From the NCBI GenBank assembly GCA_003511165.1, contig DOJW01000002.1, forward strand, positions 58,624 through 122,623: a stretch of DNA of 64,000 nucleotides, in the 5' to 3' direction. Of this stretch, positions 35,595-44,273 are shown piece by piece (within the stretch, counting starts at the first letter, position 1; every line of letters starts with the position of its first letter). The translations under genes and the position numbers were made by a program. Under the pieces are notes generated by a model, which saw only the letters and a list, made by a program, of their open reading frames with translations, was not told where the DNA came from and did not search any database. This DNA comes from Candidatus Dependentiae bacterium (GTDB lineage Bacteria > Babelota > Babeliae > Babelales > UBA12411).

Positions 35595-36119
35595 ATGGCG
35601 CTAATTCAGTGTACACAAAAGTTGTTGGCTAAACTGGATAGCTTTGATGTGGGTTTAATGGAAGAAACTACATCGATTTTGGGTGATTGGCATGCAAATT
35701 TGTTATGCATTGAAAGACGAAATTGTATTTTATTTACCAACGACCTAACGCTCTATAGCATCTTTCTTCCCAAAATAGTCAAAGCACACTTTCAAAAACT
35801 GGCAGAGGTGTTTACCCAAGCCCTGGCTTTGAATTTGGAGGCTGAAGCCCTTGGTCAGCACATAGAGCCGATTTTTGCTGAATATAAAAATAAATTAATA
35901 TTCACCAAGTCGAATAACCGTAGCGTGTTGGGATCAATGAACGATATAGCTTATATAGTCAAGTTGAGGGTGTTTGACCATGGTGGGCTTGATCATTGTG
36001 ACTGCTTGAAGTTAAATAAAACGATCAATTGCACACCGTTCAAGGCGATCAAATATTATTATCCCATCGAATGTTTAACCAAATTGCTGATGATCCAAGG
36101 GGAAAAACGTTATGATTGA
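35595..36119 (+). CDS. DUF6933-like protein
   Basis: 174 residues, cytoplasmic. Contains GDWHANLLCIERRNCILFTNDLTLYSIFLP and FTKSNNRSVLGSMNDIAYIV, the two characteristic blocks of this uncharacterised family. ATG follows AAGGAT. No catalytic residues can be assigned. It belongs to the acquired-looking block. Confidence 0.55.
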   Translation: MALIQCTQKLLAKLDSFDVGLMEETTSILGDWHANLLCIERRNCILFTNDLTLYSIFLPKIVKAHFQKLAEVFTQALALNLEAEALGQHIEPIFAEYKNKLIFTKSNNRSVLGSMNDIAYIVKLRVFDHGGLDHCDCLKLNKTINCTPFKAIKYYYPIECLTKLLMIQGEKRYD

Positions 36120-36146
36120 AAAGAAAAAAATCCCACGACGGAAAAG

Positions 36147-36299
36147 ATGATTGCACTAAAACCGGTCAAGGAAATTGTTTTTGAGAAGGAATGATGGGTG
36201 AATAAACAATCAATTATCGGAATTCTCGCCGGAATGGGACCAAAATCTACAGGTCCTTTTGTTATTACTTTGATTGGAGAGATAAAATATGAAAAATAA
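36147..36299 (+). pseudogene. Gene remnants including a truncated Asp/Glu racemase
   Basis: A 15-codon fragment (MIALKPVKEIVFEKE, 36147-36194) with an open frame before it looks like the tail of a lost gene. Three bases later GTG 36198 with AAGGA upstream starts NKQSIIGILAGMGPKSTGPF, which is the N-terminal signature of aspartate/glutamate racemases (GILAGMGP.ST). The frame stops at 36299 after 33 codons, just past the start of the next gene, so the rest of the racemase has been deleted. Confidence 0.55.
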
Positions 36300-37314
36300 A
36301 TTGATTCTATTTAGCCCTATTATTTTGGCTTTGTTAATGCCAGGATGTCACACGGGCAGAGAAACCATTTTTGACAGAGTTGTAAATATTCCCAAAGAGC
36401 TGGTACTTGATATTCCCAAGTTACCACCATTATGCGATGAAATTTCCAAAAATGGGTTTGTGGATGTTATAAATGGCAAACTTTATTACGAAGAGGAGGG
36501 TCAAGGAACTCCCCTTGTTCTTATCAATGGTGGACCGGGTGGAACGCATCAAGGTTTTCATCCTTATTTCTCGCAAATAAAAGATGTTGCACGAATAATT
36601 TACTACGATCAGAGAGGAACTGGTAAATCTAGCAAGGATGATACTGGTAAAACTTATACTGTTAAGCAAGCTGTTGAAGATTTGGAAGGTTTAAGAAAAG
36701 CATTACATATTGATAAATGGGTGGTTCTTGGTTGGTCGTATGGTGGTTTACTAGCTCAACTTTATGCCTTGATTTATCCAAAACATTGTCTTGGTTTAAT
36801 TTTAGTTGCTTCTTCTACAGGTATTTCTAATTCGGCAATGAGTCCAGTTCGAGGCAAAATGTTTATTTCACCTGCAGAACAAACAGCAATAGAAAATATT
36901 GAGAAAATGTGCAAAGAAGGCAAATTAAATGGTGCACAATGTTTTTATAATAAGCTACTTGCAGGATGCTGGAAAAAGTTTTGTTATTATAAACCAACGT
37001 TCGAAGAAATTATTAGAAATGTACTTTATGGATGGGGCCCCGCACCCAAGTTTGAAGCGTTGATGCGTGCTGATAGTGATAATATGATGCATAATAATTT
37101 TTTGAAAGGAAAATTTGATAATTTTAAAATTCCAACCTTAATCACAGAAGCTAAATGGGATCTTTTGTGGTGGGATCCAAATAGAACTGATGTCATGAGA
37201 AATAATCATCCAAATGCGCAACTGGAGGTTTTTGAGAAATCTGGACACTATATATTTGCAGACGAAACAGAAAAGTTTTTTACTTTACTGAAAAATTTTT
37301 TATGCAAGCGATAA
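36289..37314 (+). CDS. Alpha/beta-hydrolase lipoprotein, prolyl-aminopeptidase-like (S33)
   Basis: 341 residues. A lipoprotein signal peptide ends in LLMPGC, so the enzyme should be attached to a membrane outside the cytoplasm. The catalytic domain has the oxyanion loop NGGPGGTHQG, YYDQRGTGKSS, the nucleophile elbow GWSYGG, an Asp region (AKWDLLWWDP) and the His in KSGHYIF. The GGPGG loop and RGTGKS are typical of proline iminopeptidases and relatives that release N-terminal Pro. The lipoprotein form is unusual for that family, so the substrate is open. Confidence 0.75.
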   Translation: MKNKLILFSPIILALLMPGCHTGRETIFDRVVNIPKELVLDIPKLPPLCDEISKNGFVDVINGKLYYEEEGQGTPLVLINGGPGGTHQGFHPYFSQIKDVARIIYYDQRGTGKSSKDDTGKTYTVKQAVEDLEGLRKALHIDKWVVLGWSYGGLLAQLYALIYPKHCLGLILVASSTGISNSAMSPVRGKMFISPAEQTAIENIEKMCKEGKLNGAQCFYNKLLAGCWKKFCYYKPTFEEIIRNVLYGWGPAPKFEALMRADSDNMMHNNFLKGKFDNFKIPTLITEAKWDLLWWDPNRTDVMRNNHPNAQLEVFEKSGHYIFADETEKFFTLLKNFLCKR

Positions 37315-37336
37315 AATGCATGCAAGAAGTTGAGTT

Positions 37337-38212
37337 ATGAAATTAATTATTAATCAATTTGTTAAAGCTGTACAAAATAATCAAATCATCCGTTGTATGA
37401 GTTACAACATTCGAATGGCTCCTTGCGCTGAAGATGATAAAACAGAAAATGCTTGGGTTCATAGATTGCCCAAAATCAATATGATTTTAGATCATTACAA
37501 GCCTGATATAATTGGCGTTCAAGAAGTTTCGTTATTTCAGATGAACAGTTTCGAAAAAAGTCATTATGTTGTTCCTTATAAATTTCTTGGTAAATACCCA
37601 ACAAAAGCTCCTATCGAATCTGGCCTAGGGATAATTTATAATCCACAAAAATTTCTTTTACTTTCAGATCTTGGAATAACTTGGTTAAATGAATCACAAA
37701 AAACTTCACATGGTCCTGCGTGGGATGGCTCATCTTATGAACGATATGTTATCTATGCAAAATTTAAAAATCTTGCAACCGGAAATGATTTTTGGTTTAT
37801 GACAGCTCATTTTGATCATCTGGGAATTAAAGCACGTCAAGAGAGTGCAAAGATTGTTATGGATTTAGCTGCAAAGTTAGATGCTCCAGCAATTATTACA
37901 GGTGATTTTAACTGTTTTCCTCAATTGGGTGGTCAAGAATTATATCAACTACTTTGTTCTAGATCTGAAAAAATAAAAGATTCTGGAGTTATTGCACAAT
38001 CACTTTTTGGTGTACCGGGAAGCTGGATAGGGTGGGATTATGATATGTATAAACAAAAAGAAGGATATTCAAAATACGATTTCATATTTGTACAGGATTC
38101 AATAGACGTGATTCAGCACGGTATAATCGATGATCAAGTTTGGGATGAACATTTTCAAAAAAATTTATATCCATCGGATCATCGGCCAGTCTTGAGTGAT
38201 TTAGAAATTTAA
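37337..38212 (+). CDS. Endonuclease/exonuclease/phosphatase (EEP) family hydrolase
   Basis: 291 residues with the EEP motifs in order: MSYNIRMA, PDIIGVQEVS (metal-binding Glu), TAHFDHLG, ITGDFNCFP (Asp/Asn) and SDHRPVLSD (catalytic Asp-His). This superfamily includes nucleases, sphingomyelinases and phosphoinositide phosphatases. There is no signal peptide, so a cytoplasmic phosphodiesterase is likelier. Starts 22 bases after the hydrolase gene, probably co-transcribed. Confidence 0.8.
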   Translation: MKLIINQFVKAVQNNQIIRCMSYNIRMAPCAEDDKTENAWVHRLPKINMILDHYKPDIIGVQEVSLFQMNSFEKSHYVVPYKFLGKYPTKAPIESGLGIIYNPQKFLLLSDLGITWLNESQKTSHGPAWDGSSYERYVIYAKFKNLATGNDFWFMTAHFDHLGIKARQESAKIVMDLAAKLDAPAIITGDFNCFPQLGGQELYQLLCSRSEKIKDSGVIAQSLFGVPGSWIGWDYDMYKQKEGYSKYDFIFVQDSIDVIQHGIIDDQVWDEHFQKNLYPSDHRPVLSDLEI

Positions 38213-38384
38213 CTAATCAGAAGTGTGTTGCAAACCTTAAGGATTAATATATAATTCAAAAAAAATGATGATATAAAAATTGATGTTCTCGTGGCTCAAA
38301 AATTTTTCTGGATCATTTCTGAGAAAGCGTTGAAGATAAATTTACACTGGCTATTCGTGCGAATATACAAAGGGTTTTATAAAA

Positions 38385-39578
38385 ATGAAAAAAATATTTA
38401 AGATAATATTCGTTATTGTGATTTTTCTGTTCATAAATGAAAGTAAACCTATTTTTCCAAGTCTTTCAAGTGATATTTTAGCGGTTAATTCAAAGAAGCC
38501 TGCACTGGATACCTGCCATTATGAGACATTTTATATTGATAAATCTAATTCTGTCATAGTGTGTAATATGATGTCTCTTGAGAAAATCATGTCTCTACCT
38601 TTGTTTAAATTGGTTAAGGAAACAAAAAAACAAAATTTTCAATTTTATTATTTTAAAAAAGATCATAAGGAAGCGCCTTTTTTCATTTATGTTGTCGTAC
38701 CTGTATTTAAAAAAGAAGAGCTTCATAGAGATGCTTTCTGGAAACAGCGCTGTGATTTATTGGACTACTTTAAAACATTTGATTTAAAAATTGGTAGCAC
38801 CCAATTATTAGATATTGCTATTCAAGCATGTATCATTTGCAATGGAGTTACAGGCGGAAGAAATGCTTATTGGGACATTGCCTTAGAAAATTCTCAGACT
38901 AAATTTAAGGAAATCACAAACCGTTACTATGCTGGAGAGACTTACAAATCGAATGAAAATGTTCTGAATTCTGAAGGGTATAGCCATACAAAATTATTCA
39001 GTTGGATATACTATGTAGAAAGTCTAGTGATACGTAAATTGTGTAACTCTAAAGGAAAGATTTCCATATTGGAAATTGGAAGCTCTTTTGGTAATTCGAT
39101 ATTTACAAAAGCCGAGCTGTTGACAGGTGCTAATATAAAATTTCTTGGAATAGATATAAATAATGAACTGGTAGATACCGCCAAACGCTATGTTCAACAT
39201 AATCGTCTGGAAAACGTTGAATTTCTAGCAGGGGATATAACGCAACCCGATTGGAAGATTAAAGCATTAGAGAAAAATCAGGGGCAACTTTTTGATGTTG
39301 TTACGGCGAGTCACTTATTGGAACATCTTAAGCCATCAGGGAACAAGCATTCTCTTATCGATTTTATTGTAGAATGGTTTGATATGGCAAGGTATGCATT
39401 GGTACTTTCTGTTCCATTAGAAGAAGAAATCAGTCAGGTATCAGATCATTTTGATTACTTTACTGTGCCAAAGTTGGAAGCGTTAACTAAAGAGATTAGA
39501 GCAATTTTTAATAATCAGGTAGAAGTTGATTGTAATTATATAGCATCGGGGATTTTAATTATTAAAAAGCAAGGTTAG
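38385..39578 (+). CDS. Secreted class I SAM-dependent methyltransferase-like protein
   Basis: 397 residues; AAAGGG precedes ATG. It opens with a strong signal peptide (KKIFKIIFVIVIFLFINESKP). The C-terminal half is a class I methyltransferase: ILEIGSSFGNSIFTKAELL (motif I), FLGIDINNELVDTAKRY (acidic ribose ligand), VEFLAGDIT, FDVVTASHLLEHL. The N-terminal ~200 residues are unrecognised. An exported SAM enzyme suggests action in a host cell, since bacteria do not keep SAM outside the cytoplasm. If the hydrophobic start is instead an anchor, the domain could face inwards. Confidence 0.7.
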   Translation: MKKIFKIIFVIVIFLFINESKPIFPSLSSDILAVNSKKPALDTCHYETFYIDKSNSVIVCNMMSLEKIMSLPLFKLVKETKKQNFQFYYFKKDHKEAPFFIYVVVPVFKKEELHRDAFWKQRCDLLDYFKTFDLKIGSTQLLDIAIQACIICNGVTGGRNAYWDIALENSQTKFKEITNRYYAGETYKSNENVLNSEGYSHTKLFSWIYYVESLVIRKLCNSKGKISILEIGSSFGNSIFTKAELLTGANIKFLGIDINNELVDTAKRYVQHNRLENVEFLAGDITQPDWKIKALEKNQGQLFDVVTASHLLEHLKPSGNKHSLIDFIVEWFDMARYALVLSVPLEEEISQVSDHFDYFTVPKLEALTKEIRAIFNNQVEVDCNYIASGILIIKKQG

Positions 39579-39615
39579 CTTTGGAAATTATATAGAAATT
39601 TTGGATAGCAGTATT

Positions 39616-39681
39616 CGGAATATTTTAGAATTTTTTTTGAAAATATAGAAGCAAATAACATTAGACAAATGTTATTTGCTT
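39616..39681. repeat. Dispersed non-coding repeat, copy 1, with hairpin
   Basis: CGGAATATTTTAGAA then a T run and GAAAATATAGAAG, followed by a perfect 13-bp hairpin AAGCAAATAACAT / ATGTTATTTGCTT (39649-39661 and 39669-39681). Related copies lie near 42456, 44191 and 46148. The hairpin could also terminate the methyltransferase transcript. The remaining ~300 bases up to 39950 show no gene that I can support. Confidence 0.6.
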
Positions 39682-39950
39682 AGCTTGAGATCTAAAGTTT
39701 TAAGTATTCAAACTTTGTTGAAAATAGCCGCTAGCTATTTTTATTCACAATATCACTCCCAGTTAATACACGAAAATATGGAGTGGCGATCCACGTTTTT
39801 TAGTAAATTCATGCATTTCGGTCTAAAATTGCATCTAAAAATCAAAATTAGGTCCTTGTAATATGAAATGTAGCGGAATATAGGTTTTCTTAACAAATAA
39901 ATTAATTTTTTGTTAATCTTGCTTTTTATATTTTTATATTGATATTATGC

Positions 39951-39979
39951 ATAAAACTGTCATATTTCGACAGCTTTAT
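39951..39979. promoter_or_regulatory. Operator-like inverted repeat before the AbiE operon
   Basis: ATAAAACTGTC (39951-39961) and GACAGCTTTAT (39969-39979) are inverted with one mismatch over 11 bases, spacer 7. It lies 18 bases before the abiEi start, in an AT-rich promoter region. AbiEi proteins are known to bind such repeats and repress their own operon. Confidence 0.7.
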
Positions 39980-39997
39980 ACATAAAAGTGGGATTAT

Positions 39998-40654
39998 ATG
40001 AGAAAAAATATTCGAGATTTGGTAAAAGAGTGGCCAAAATGCTTTATCCAAGAGTCTGATTTGGCAATGCTTTTAAATGATAAAACAGATGATGCTCGTT
40101 ATGCTTTAGTGAAAAGGGTCTTAAAAGAAGGATTGTTAATCCGTATTAGAAGAGGGTTTTATCTTATTGCTGATAAAGGAAAGCTACCATTTATTGATGA
40201 GTTCGAATTGGCTCTTCTGATTTATGGGCCGTCATTTGTTAGTTTAGAGTCGGCGCTTTCGTATCATGGATGGATTCCAGAAGCTGTTTATACAACTACT
40301 TGTGTTACTACAAAACGGGCAAAAGAATTTAAAACGCCATATGGTATTTTTAGTTACGAGCATATTCCATCAGAGATATTTTATACCGGTGTTAATCGTA
40401 TTGAATCAAAAAATGGTGTTTTTTTTATTGCTTCTCCTTGGCGGGCAGTAGCAGATTTTATTTATACAACTCGCAGGTCTTGGAAAAATATTTCAGAGCT
40501 TGAGGTCGACCTTCGAATTGATAAAGAAGATCTTATCAATAGTGATAAAGAAATGCTTAAATTGTTGGCGGTAAAATATCCAAGTCGTATTGTACGTGAA
40601 AATTTGAAAAGGTTTTTAAAAGAGATAGTAAAAATATTGAAGGTAAATAAATGA
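39998..40654 (+). CDS. AbiEi-like antitoxin/autorepressor (type IV TA)
   Basis: 218 residues. An N-terminal winged helix-turn-helix (FIQESDLAMLLN...RYALVKRVLKEGLLIRIRRGFYLI) is followed by the AbiEi C-terminal domain (FVSLESALSYHGWIPEAVYTTTCVTTKRAKEFKTPYGIFSYEHIP). In AbiE systems this protein represses the operon and counteracts the nucleotidyltransferase toxin without binding it. The ATGA overlap with the next gene and the inverted repeat upstream fit that model. Confidence 0.8.
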   Translation: MRKNIRDLVKEWPKCFIQESDLAMLLNDKTDDARYALVKRVLKEGLLIRIRRGFYLIADKGKLPFIDEFELALLIYGPSFVSLESALSYHGWIPEAVYTTTCVTTKRAKEFKTPYGIFSYEHIPSEIFYTGVNRIESKNGVFFIASPWRAVADFIYTTRRSWKNISELEVDLRIDKEDLINSDKEMLKLLAVKYPSRIVRENLKRFLKEIVKILKVNK

Positions 40655-41505
40655 GCATAAAAATTATAGAAGAGCGATTAAAAGAATACTCTCCGATTTC
40701 TCCGCGAGATGAGTTGAATGCTCTTAAGGAAATTATTCAAGAAATTGTTTTATCTGTTCTGGCTCGGGCTCATTTTTTTAATAAAGCAGCATTTCAGGGT
40801 GGTTCTTGTTTGCGAATAGTTCATGGACTTAATAGATTTTCAGAGGATTTAGATTTTGTTTTATTTAAGACGGATAACACTTTTATTTGGGAACCTTTTT
40901 TAAAAACTTTGCGGCAGGAATGTAAACTTTATAGTCTTGAGTTTGATGTAATTGATCGATCGCAGGTGGAACGGGTTGTAAAAATGGCTTTTTTAAAAGA
41001 GAGTTCTTTTGGAGAAGTATTTGTTTTTACCTATCCCCGAGCCTCATCAGATCAACAAATAATTAAGATTAAACTAGAAATTGATACAAATCCTCCTGTA
41101 GGCTCAGAATTTGAAAAGCATTTTATTAATTTTCCATATCCTTTTGCAATTATTGCGCAAGATTTACCGAGTTTATTTGCAAGTAAATGTCATGCTCTAG
41201 CATGCAGACCATTTATAAAGGGACGTGATTGGTTTGATTTTGTTTGGTATGTTTCTAAAAAAATTATTCCTAATTATACACTTTTAACGCAAGCGATTGA
41301 TCAAGATGGGCCGTGGAAAAACCAAAACATAATAGTTACAAAAGATTGGTTAACTCAGGCTTTAATTGAAAAAATAAAAACAATTGATTGGGAAAATGCA
41401 AAGCGAGACGCTGGAAATTTTTTACGAGAACAAGATCGAGAAAGCCTTAATGTATGGGGTAATGAATTTTTTATTGCTATGGTTAAAAAATTTTCTGAGA
41501 TATGA
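40651..41505 (+). CDS. AbiEii-like nucleotidyltransferase toxin
   Basis: 284 residues of the DNA polymerase beta superfamily: FQGGSCLRIVHGLNRFSEDLDFVL has the G-G-x-x-L-R, R-x-S-x-D-L-D motif with both catalytic Asp, followed by KLEIDTNPP (third acidic residue) and the PFIKGRDWFDFVWY segment. AbiEii enzymes transfer nucleotides onto tRNA and stop growth during phage infection. Partner of the preceding AbiEi-like gene. Its stop overlaps the epimerase start. Confidence 0.82.
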   Translation: MSIKIIEERLKEYSPISPRDELNALKEIIQEIVLSVLARAHFFNKAAFQGGSCLRIVHGLNRFSEDLDFVLFKTDNTFIWEPFLKTLRQECKLYSLEFDVIDRSQVERVVKMAFLKESSFGEVFVFTYPRASSDQQIIKIKLEIDTNPPVGSEFEKHFINFPYPFAIIAQDLPSLFASKCHALACRPFIKGRDWFDFVWYVSKKIIPNYTLLTQAIDQDGPWKNQNIIVTKDWLTQALIEKIKTIDWENAKRDAGNFLREQDRESLNVWGNEFFIAMVKKFSEI

Positions 41506-42368
41506 AAATGAAAAAAATTTTGATAACAGGAACATCCGGGCGAATTGGATCAGCCCTAGCCTCTTTTTTGAAAAACAGCTATCAAGTAATCGGGATAGAT
41601 CTCAATCGGGGACCTTTTACCACGCATTGCTTGGACATTGCAGACAAAAAGGGAATTTTCCATTTGACAAAAGGCGTTGATGCGATCGTGCATTTAGCTG
41701 CTCTTCTTCCTCAACATATCAATGTTTACAGTGATGAAGATTTTTGGAGGACAAATGTTGATGGCACAGAAAATTTATTGGACGCTTGTCTTAAATACAA
41801 TATAAAACGTTTTGTTTTTACTAGTACCACATCAATCTATGGCAATGCCATGGTTTTGCCTCATCAAGCTGTTTGGGTTACAGAAGACCTTTTGCCTCAA
41901 CCAAGAGATATTTACGACGAAACCAAATTAGCAGCAGAAGCTTTGTGTAAGAATGCAAGTGGTGCATCCTTATCGTGCATTAGTTTACGAATGTCGAGAT
42001 GTTTTCCTGAAGAGGATCGGTTGATGGCTATTTATCGACTTTATCGTGGAGTTGATATCCGTGATGTTGTATTAGGGCATGTGCTTGCCTTAGAATCATC
42101 AATCAAAGGGTACGAGTTTTTTAATATCACTTCACAAACACCATTCCAGCAAAACGACTTGCAAGAACTTCATGGAAAAGCAGATGACGTAATTTCAAGG
42201 TACCATCCTTGGGCTAAAAAGGCCTTTGAGGTAAAGGGCTGGATACTTCCCTTCATCATAGATAGGGTATATGTGGCAGAGAAGGCAAAAAAAATATTAG
42301 GGTACACTGCTTTGTACAACTTTCGAGAGATTATGGATTTCTCCGAGGCTCCTAAGTCCCAGAAATGA
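41502..42368 (+). CDS. NAD-dependent epimerase/dehydratase (extended SDR)
   Basis: 288 residues. The Rossmann motif GTSGRIGSALA is at the N-terminus, then CLDIADKKG, HLAALLP, FTSTTSIYGNA and the catalytic Y-x-x-x-K (YDETKLAAEAL). Family members act on nucleotide sugars; the substrate is not evident. The ATG at 41502 overlaps the toxin stop (a second ATG lies two codons on), an odd partner for an AbiE pair and perhaps a passenger gene. Confidence 0.8.
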   Translation: MKMKKILITGTSGRIGSALASFLKNSYQVIGIDLNRGPFTTHCLDIADKKGIFHLTKGVDAIVHLAALLPQHINVYSDEDFWRTNVDGTENLLDACLKYNIKRFVFTSTTSIYGNAMVLPHQAVWVTEDLLPQPRDIYDETKLAAEALCKNASGASLSCISLRMSRCFPEEDRLMAIYRLYRGVDIRDVVLGHVLALESSIKGYEFFNITSQTPFQQNDLQELHGKADDVISRYHPWAKKAFEVKGWILPFIIDRVYVAEKAKKILGYTALYNFREIMDFSEAPKSQK

Positions 42369-42372
42369 AATA

Positions 42373-42410
42373 TGAATTACCTTTTAAAAGACTTTTTAAA
42401 AGGTAATTCA
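42373..42410. terminator. Long perfect hairpin between epimerase and murI
   Basis: TGAATTACCTTTTAAAA (42373-42389) and its exact complement (42394-42410), 17 bp with a 4-base loop. It starts 5 bases after the epimerase stop. Confidence 0.75.
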
Positions 42411-42444
42411 TTGTATTCCTTCAATTAATTTTTCAGCATAATCG

Positions 42445-42497
42445 GCGTGCCCTGTCGGAATATTTTAGAAATTTTTTGCTTGAAAATATAGTAGAAG
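42445..42497. repeat. tRNA-Arg 3'-end-like fragment plus dispersed repeat, copy 2
   Basis: GGCGTGCCCTGTCGG resembles the reverse complement of the tRNA-Arg(CCU) acceptor end (GGCGTGCCTAATCGG). It runs directly into TATTTTAGAA...GAAAATATAG.AGAAG, the same non-coding repeat seen at 39616 and 44191. Low-side boundary of the murI-GNAT block. Confidence 0.5.
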
Positions 42498-42503
42498 CTG
42501 AAG

Positions 42504-43337
42504 TTAGATTTCTAATGATGTCCAATCAATGCAATCACACAGTTTAGAAGAATCGCCGCTACCAATTAATTTTTTTGCTGTTTTTTTAAATATATCAAGA
42601 TTCTTTGTTGCGTAAACTGTATAGTTAGGCTTATGGTCGGTGGCTGCAATCATTTCAGGAGGTAGGGTAGATAAAATGCGTACAACTTGTTTAGCAACCG
42701 CTTCATTTGAATCTAAAATTATAACCTCTTTTGGTAAAAGTTTTTTAATCTGCTGCTTTAAAAATGGAAAATGTGTGCAACTAAGTCCAACAACATCCGC
42801 TTGATTGCGAATTGCGAGAGCAAGATATTCACGTAATTTTTCTTCAACTTCTGGACCTTCTAGTTGACCTGACTCTACAAGTGAAACTAAATCTGGGCAT
42901 GCTATGCCTAAAACATTAATTCCTTTACCCGTGGCAAATTGTTCAATCAGTTTTTTTTGATAAGCGCTATTAACAGTTCTTGATGTTCCTAATATTGCGA
43001 CTTGTTTTGTTTTAGTAATTTCACATGCAGGTTTTACGGTTGGAACAACACCTATAATTGGGATCGTAAAACGTTCTCGCAAATAATCTAGGCATGTAGT
43101 ACTTGCTGTGTTGCATGCAATGACAGCAATTTTAATATCGTGATTGGTAACTAAAAAATTAAGAAGTTTGGTAGTGATTTGTTGCAACTCTTCGACTGTT
43201 TTTTCACCATAAGGACAATTTTTATTATCTCCAATGTAGATTAAATCTTCGTTTGGTAACGGCTCTGCAATTTTTTGAAATATACCTAAGCCACCAACAC
43301 CTGAATCAAAAATACCTATTGGTTGTGATTTTTTCAT
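42504..43337 (-). CDS. murI: Glutamate racemase
   Basis: Supplies D-glutamate for peptidoglycan. 277 residues. IGIFDSGVGGLGI at the N-terminus, the first catalytic Cys in ACNTAST (Cys75) and the second in SCTHFP (Cys187), with YIGDNKNCPYG between. It overlaps the upstream GNAT gene by ATGA. It lies inside the tRNA-Arg repeat region, unexpected for an essential gene; it may be the only copy or an extra one. Confidence 0.94.
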   Translation of the reverse strand: MKKSQPIGIFDSGVGGLGIFQKIAEPLPNEDLIYIGDNKNCPYGEKTVEELQQITTKLLNFLVTNHDIKIAVIACNTASTTCLDYLRERFTIPIIGVVPTVKPACEITKTKQVAILGTSRTVNSAYQKKLIEQFATGKGINVLGIACPDLVSLVESGQLEGPEVEEKLREYLALAIRNQADVVGLSCTHFPFLKQQIKKLLPKEVIILDSNEAVAKQVVRILSTLPPEMIAATDHKPNYTVYATKNLDIFKKTAKKLIGSGDSSKLCDCIDWTSLEI

Positions 43338-44152
43338 TTATTAAGGTCCTCTGTTTTATAAGTATCAATTTGTCCAAAGACTTTAAATCCAAGTTTTTCG
43401 TAAAGCGGCTTGCCCATAGCGGATGCAAAATTTAATGCTTTTTTGATTCCATTTTTTTTAAAAAAATGCAACGGCATGCTTGTTATAGTAGAACCTATCC
43501 CTCTACGACGATATTCGGGTAGTACTCCATTTAAATGTAAAAAAACGGTATCATTTTTGACAATAAAAAGTCTAGTTGCTGCAGGAATATTTTCCCAATA
43601 CCAAATAAAAAAATTCATTTGTGGATATGTGGTTGAATTGCGCAAGTAATTAAAAAAGATATGCCAATCATTATATGCTTTTTCAAACTCGGATGGAGTA
43701 AATTGAGGATTATAAGATTTGATTATTAGTGGTACCCATGTTGTAAGAATTTCTTCGTCATCTGTAAGTTGTTTAATTGTTATATGGCTATCACAAGAAA
43801 TCGGGGGTAAATTTTTTAGCTCAAGCATCATTGTAGGCCAAGAAATTTGTAATGAAAACCCGGCAGCATCTAATTTATTTTTTGCTTCTAGATTTTGAGA
43901 ATTAACCCATAAGGTGAAAGGATTGTTTTTGTGATATTCTTTTGCATGGTTTAGGTCAGTAAGATCAAAGTTGTTGTCAATTATGACACGGTTATGAAGT
44001 GCTAGAAATGAACAATCACATTTAAACATGGTAGTAGATTTGGTTTTAAATGTATCCTTATCATTTAAACACCACGAAGATAAATCTTTTATATAATCTA
44101 GAGGAATAACAGCATTACGAGTTGCTCCAACGTTGACAGAATTTTTAGACAT
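43334..44152 (-). CDS. GNAT-family N-acetyltransferase with N-terminal extension
   Basis: 272 residues. The C-terminal half holds the acetyl-CoA loop (LNGVLPEYRRRGIGSTITSMPLHF) and LNFASAMGKPLYEKLGFKVFGQIDTY; the N-terminal ~130 residues look like a second, degenerate GNAT unit. Forms an overlapping pair with murI. Its leader is a near-exact copy (24 of 25 bases) of the sequence joining tRNA-Arg to the 48410-49027 gene. Confidence 0.75.
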   Translation of the reverse strand: MSKNSVNVGATRNAVIPLDYIKDLSSWCLNDKDTFKTKSTTMFKCDCSFLALHNRVIIDNNFDLTDLNHAKEYHKNNPFTLWVNSQNLEAKNKLDAAGFSLQISWPTMMLELKNLPPISCDSHITIKQLTDDEEILTTWVPLIIKSYNPQFTPSEFEKAYNDWHIFFNYLRNSTTYPQMNFFIWYWENIPAATRLFIVKNDTVFLHLNGVLPEYRRRGIGSTITSMPLHFFKKNGIKKALNFASAMGKPLYEKLGFKVFGQIDTYKTEDLNK

Positions 44153-44165
44153 AATTTCTTTCTTT

Positions 44166-44233
44166 AGTAAGTTTCATTTTGGCGTGCCCTATCGATGTGT
44201 TTTAGAACTTTTTCGTTTAAAAATATAGAAGTA
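44166..44233. repeat. tRNA-Arg 3'-end fragment with copied leader, and dispersed repeat copy 3
   Basis: Bases 44166-44190 match 49039-49063 at 24 of 25 positions: the tRNA-Arg(CCU) CCA end plus the ~15 bases beyond it. Homology to the tRNA fades after the acceptor strand (CTATCG for TAATCG), and GTTTTAGAAC...AAAATATAGAAG of the dispersed repeat follows. Confidence 0.7.
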
Positions 44234-44236
44234 GCT

Positions 44237-44271
44237 GCCATTAGGCAAATGTTGTTTGCTTAATGGCAGAT
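44237..44271 (-). terminator. Hairpin terminator of the DUF4143 ATPase gene
   Basis: CTGCCATTAGGCAAA / TTTGCTTAATGGCAG, 15 bp with one wobble and a 5-base loop, 3 bases beyond the stop. Its inner part resembles the hairpin at 39649-39681, so it may belong to the dispersed repeat. Confidence 0.65.
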
Positions 44272-44273
44272 AT

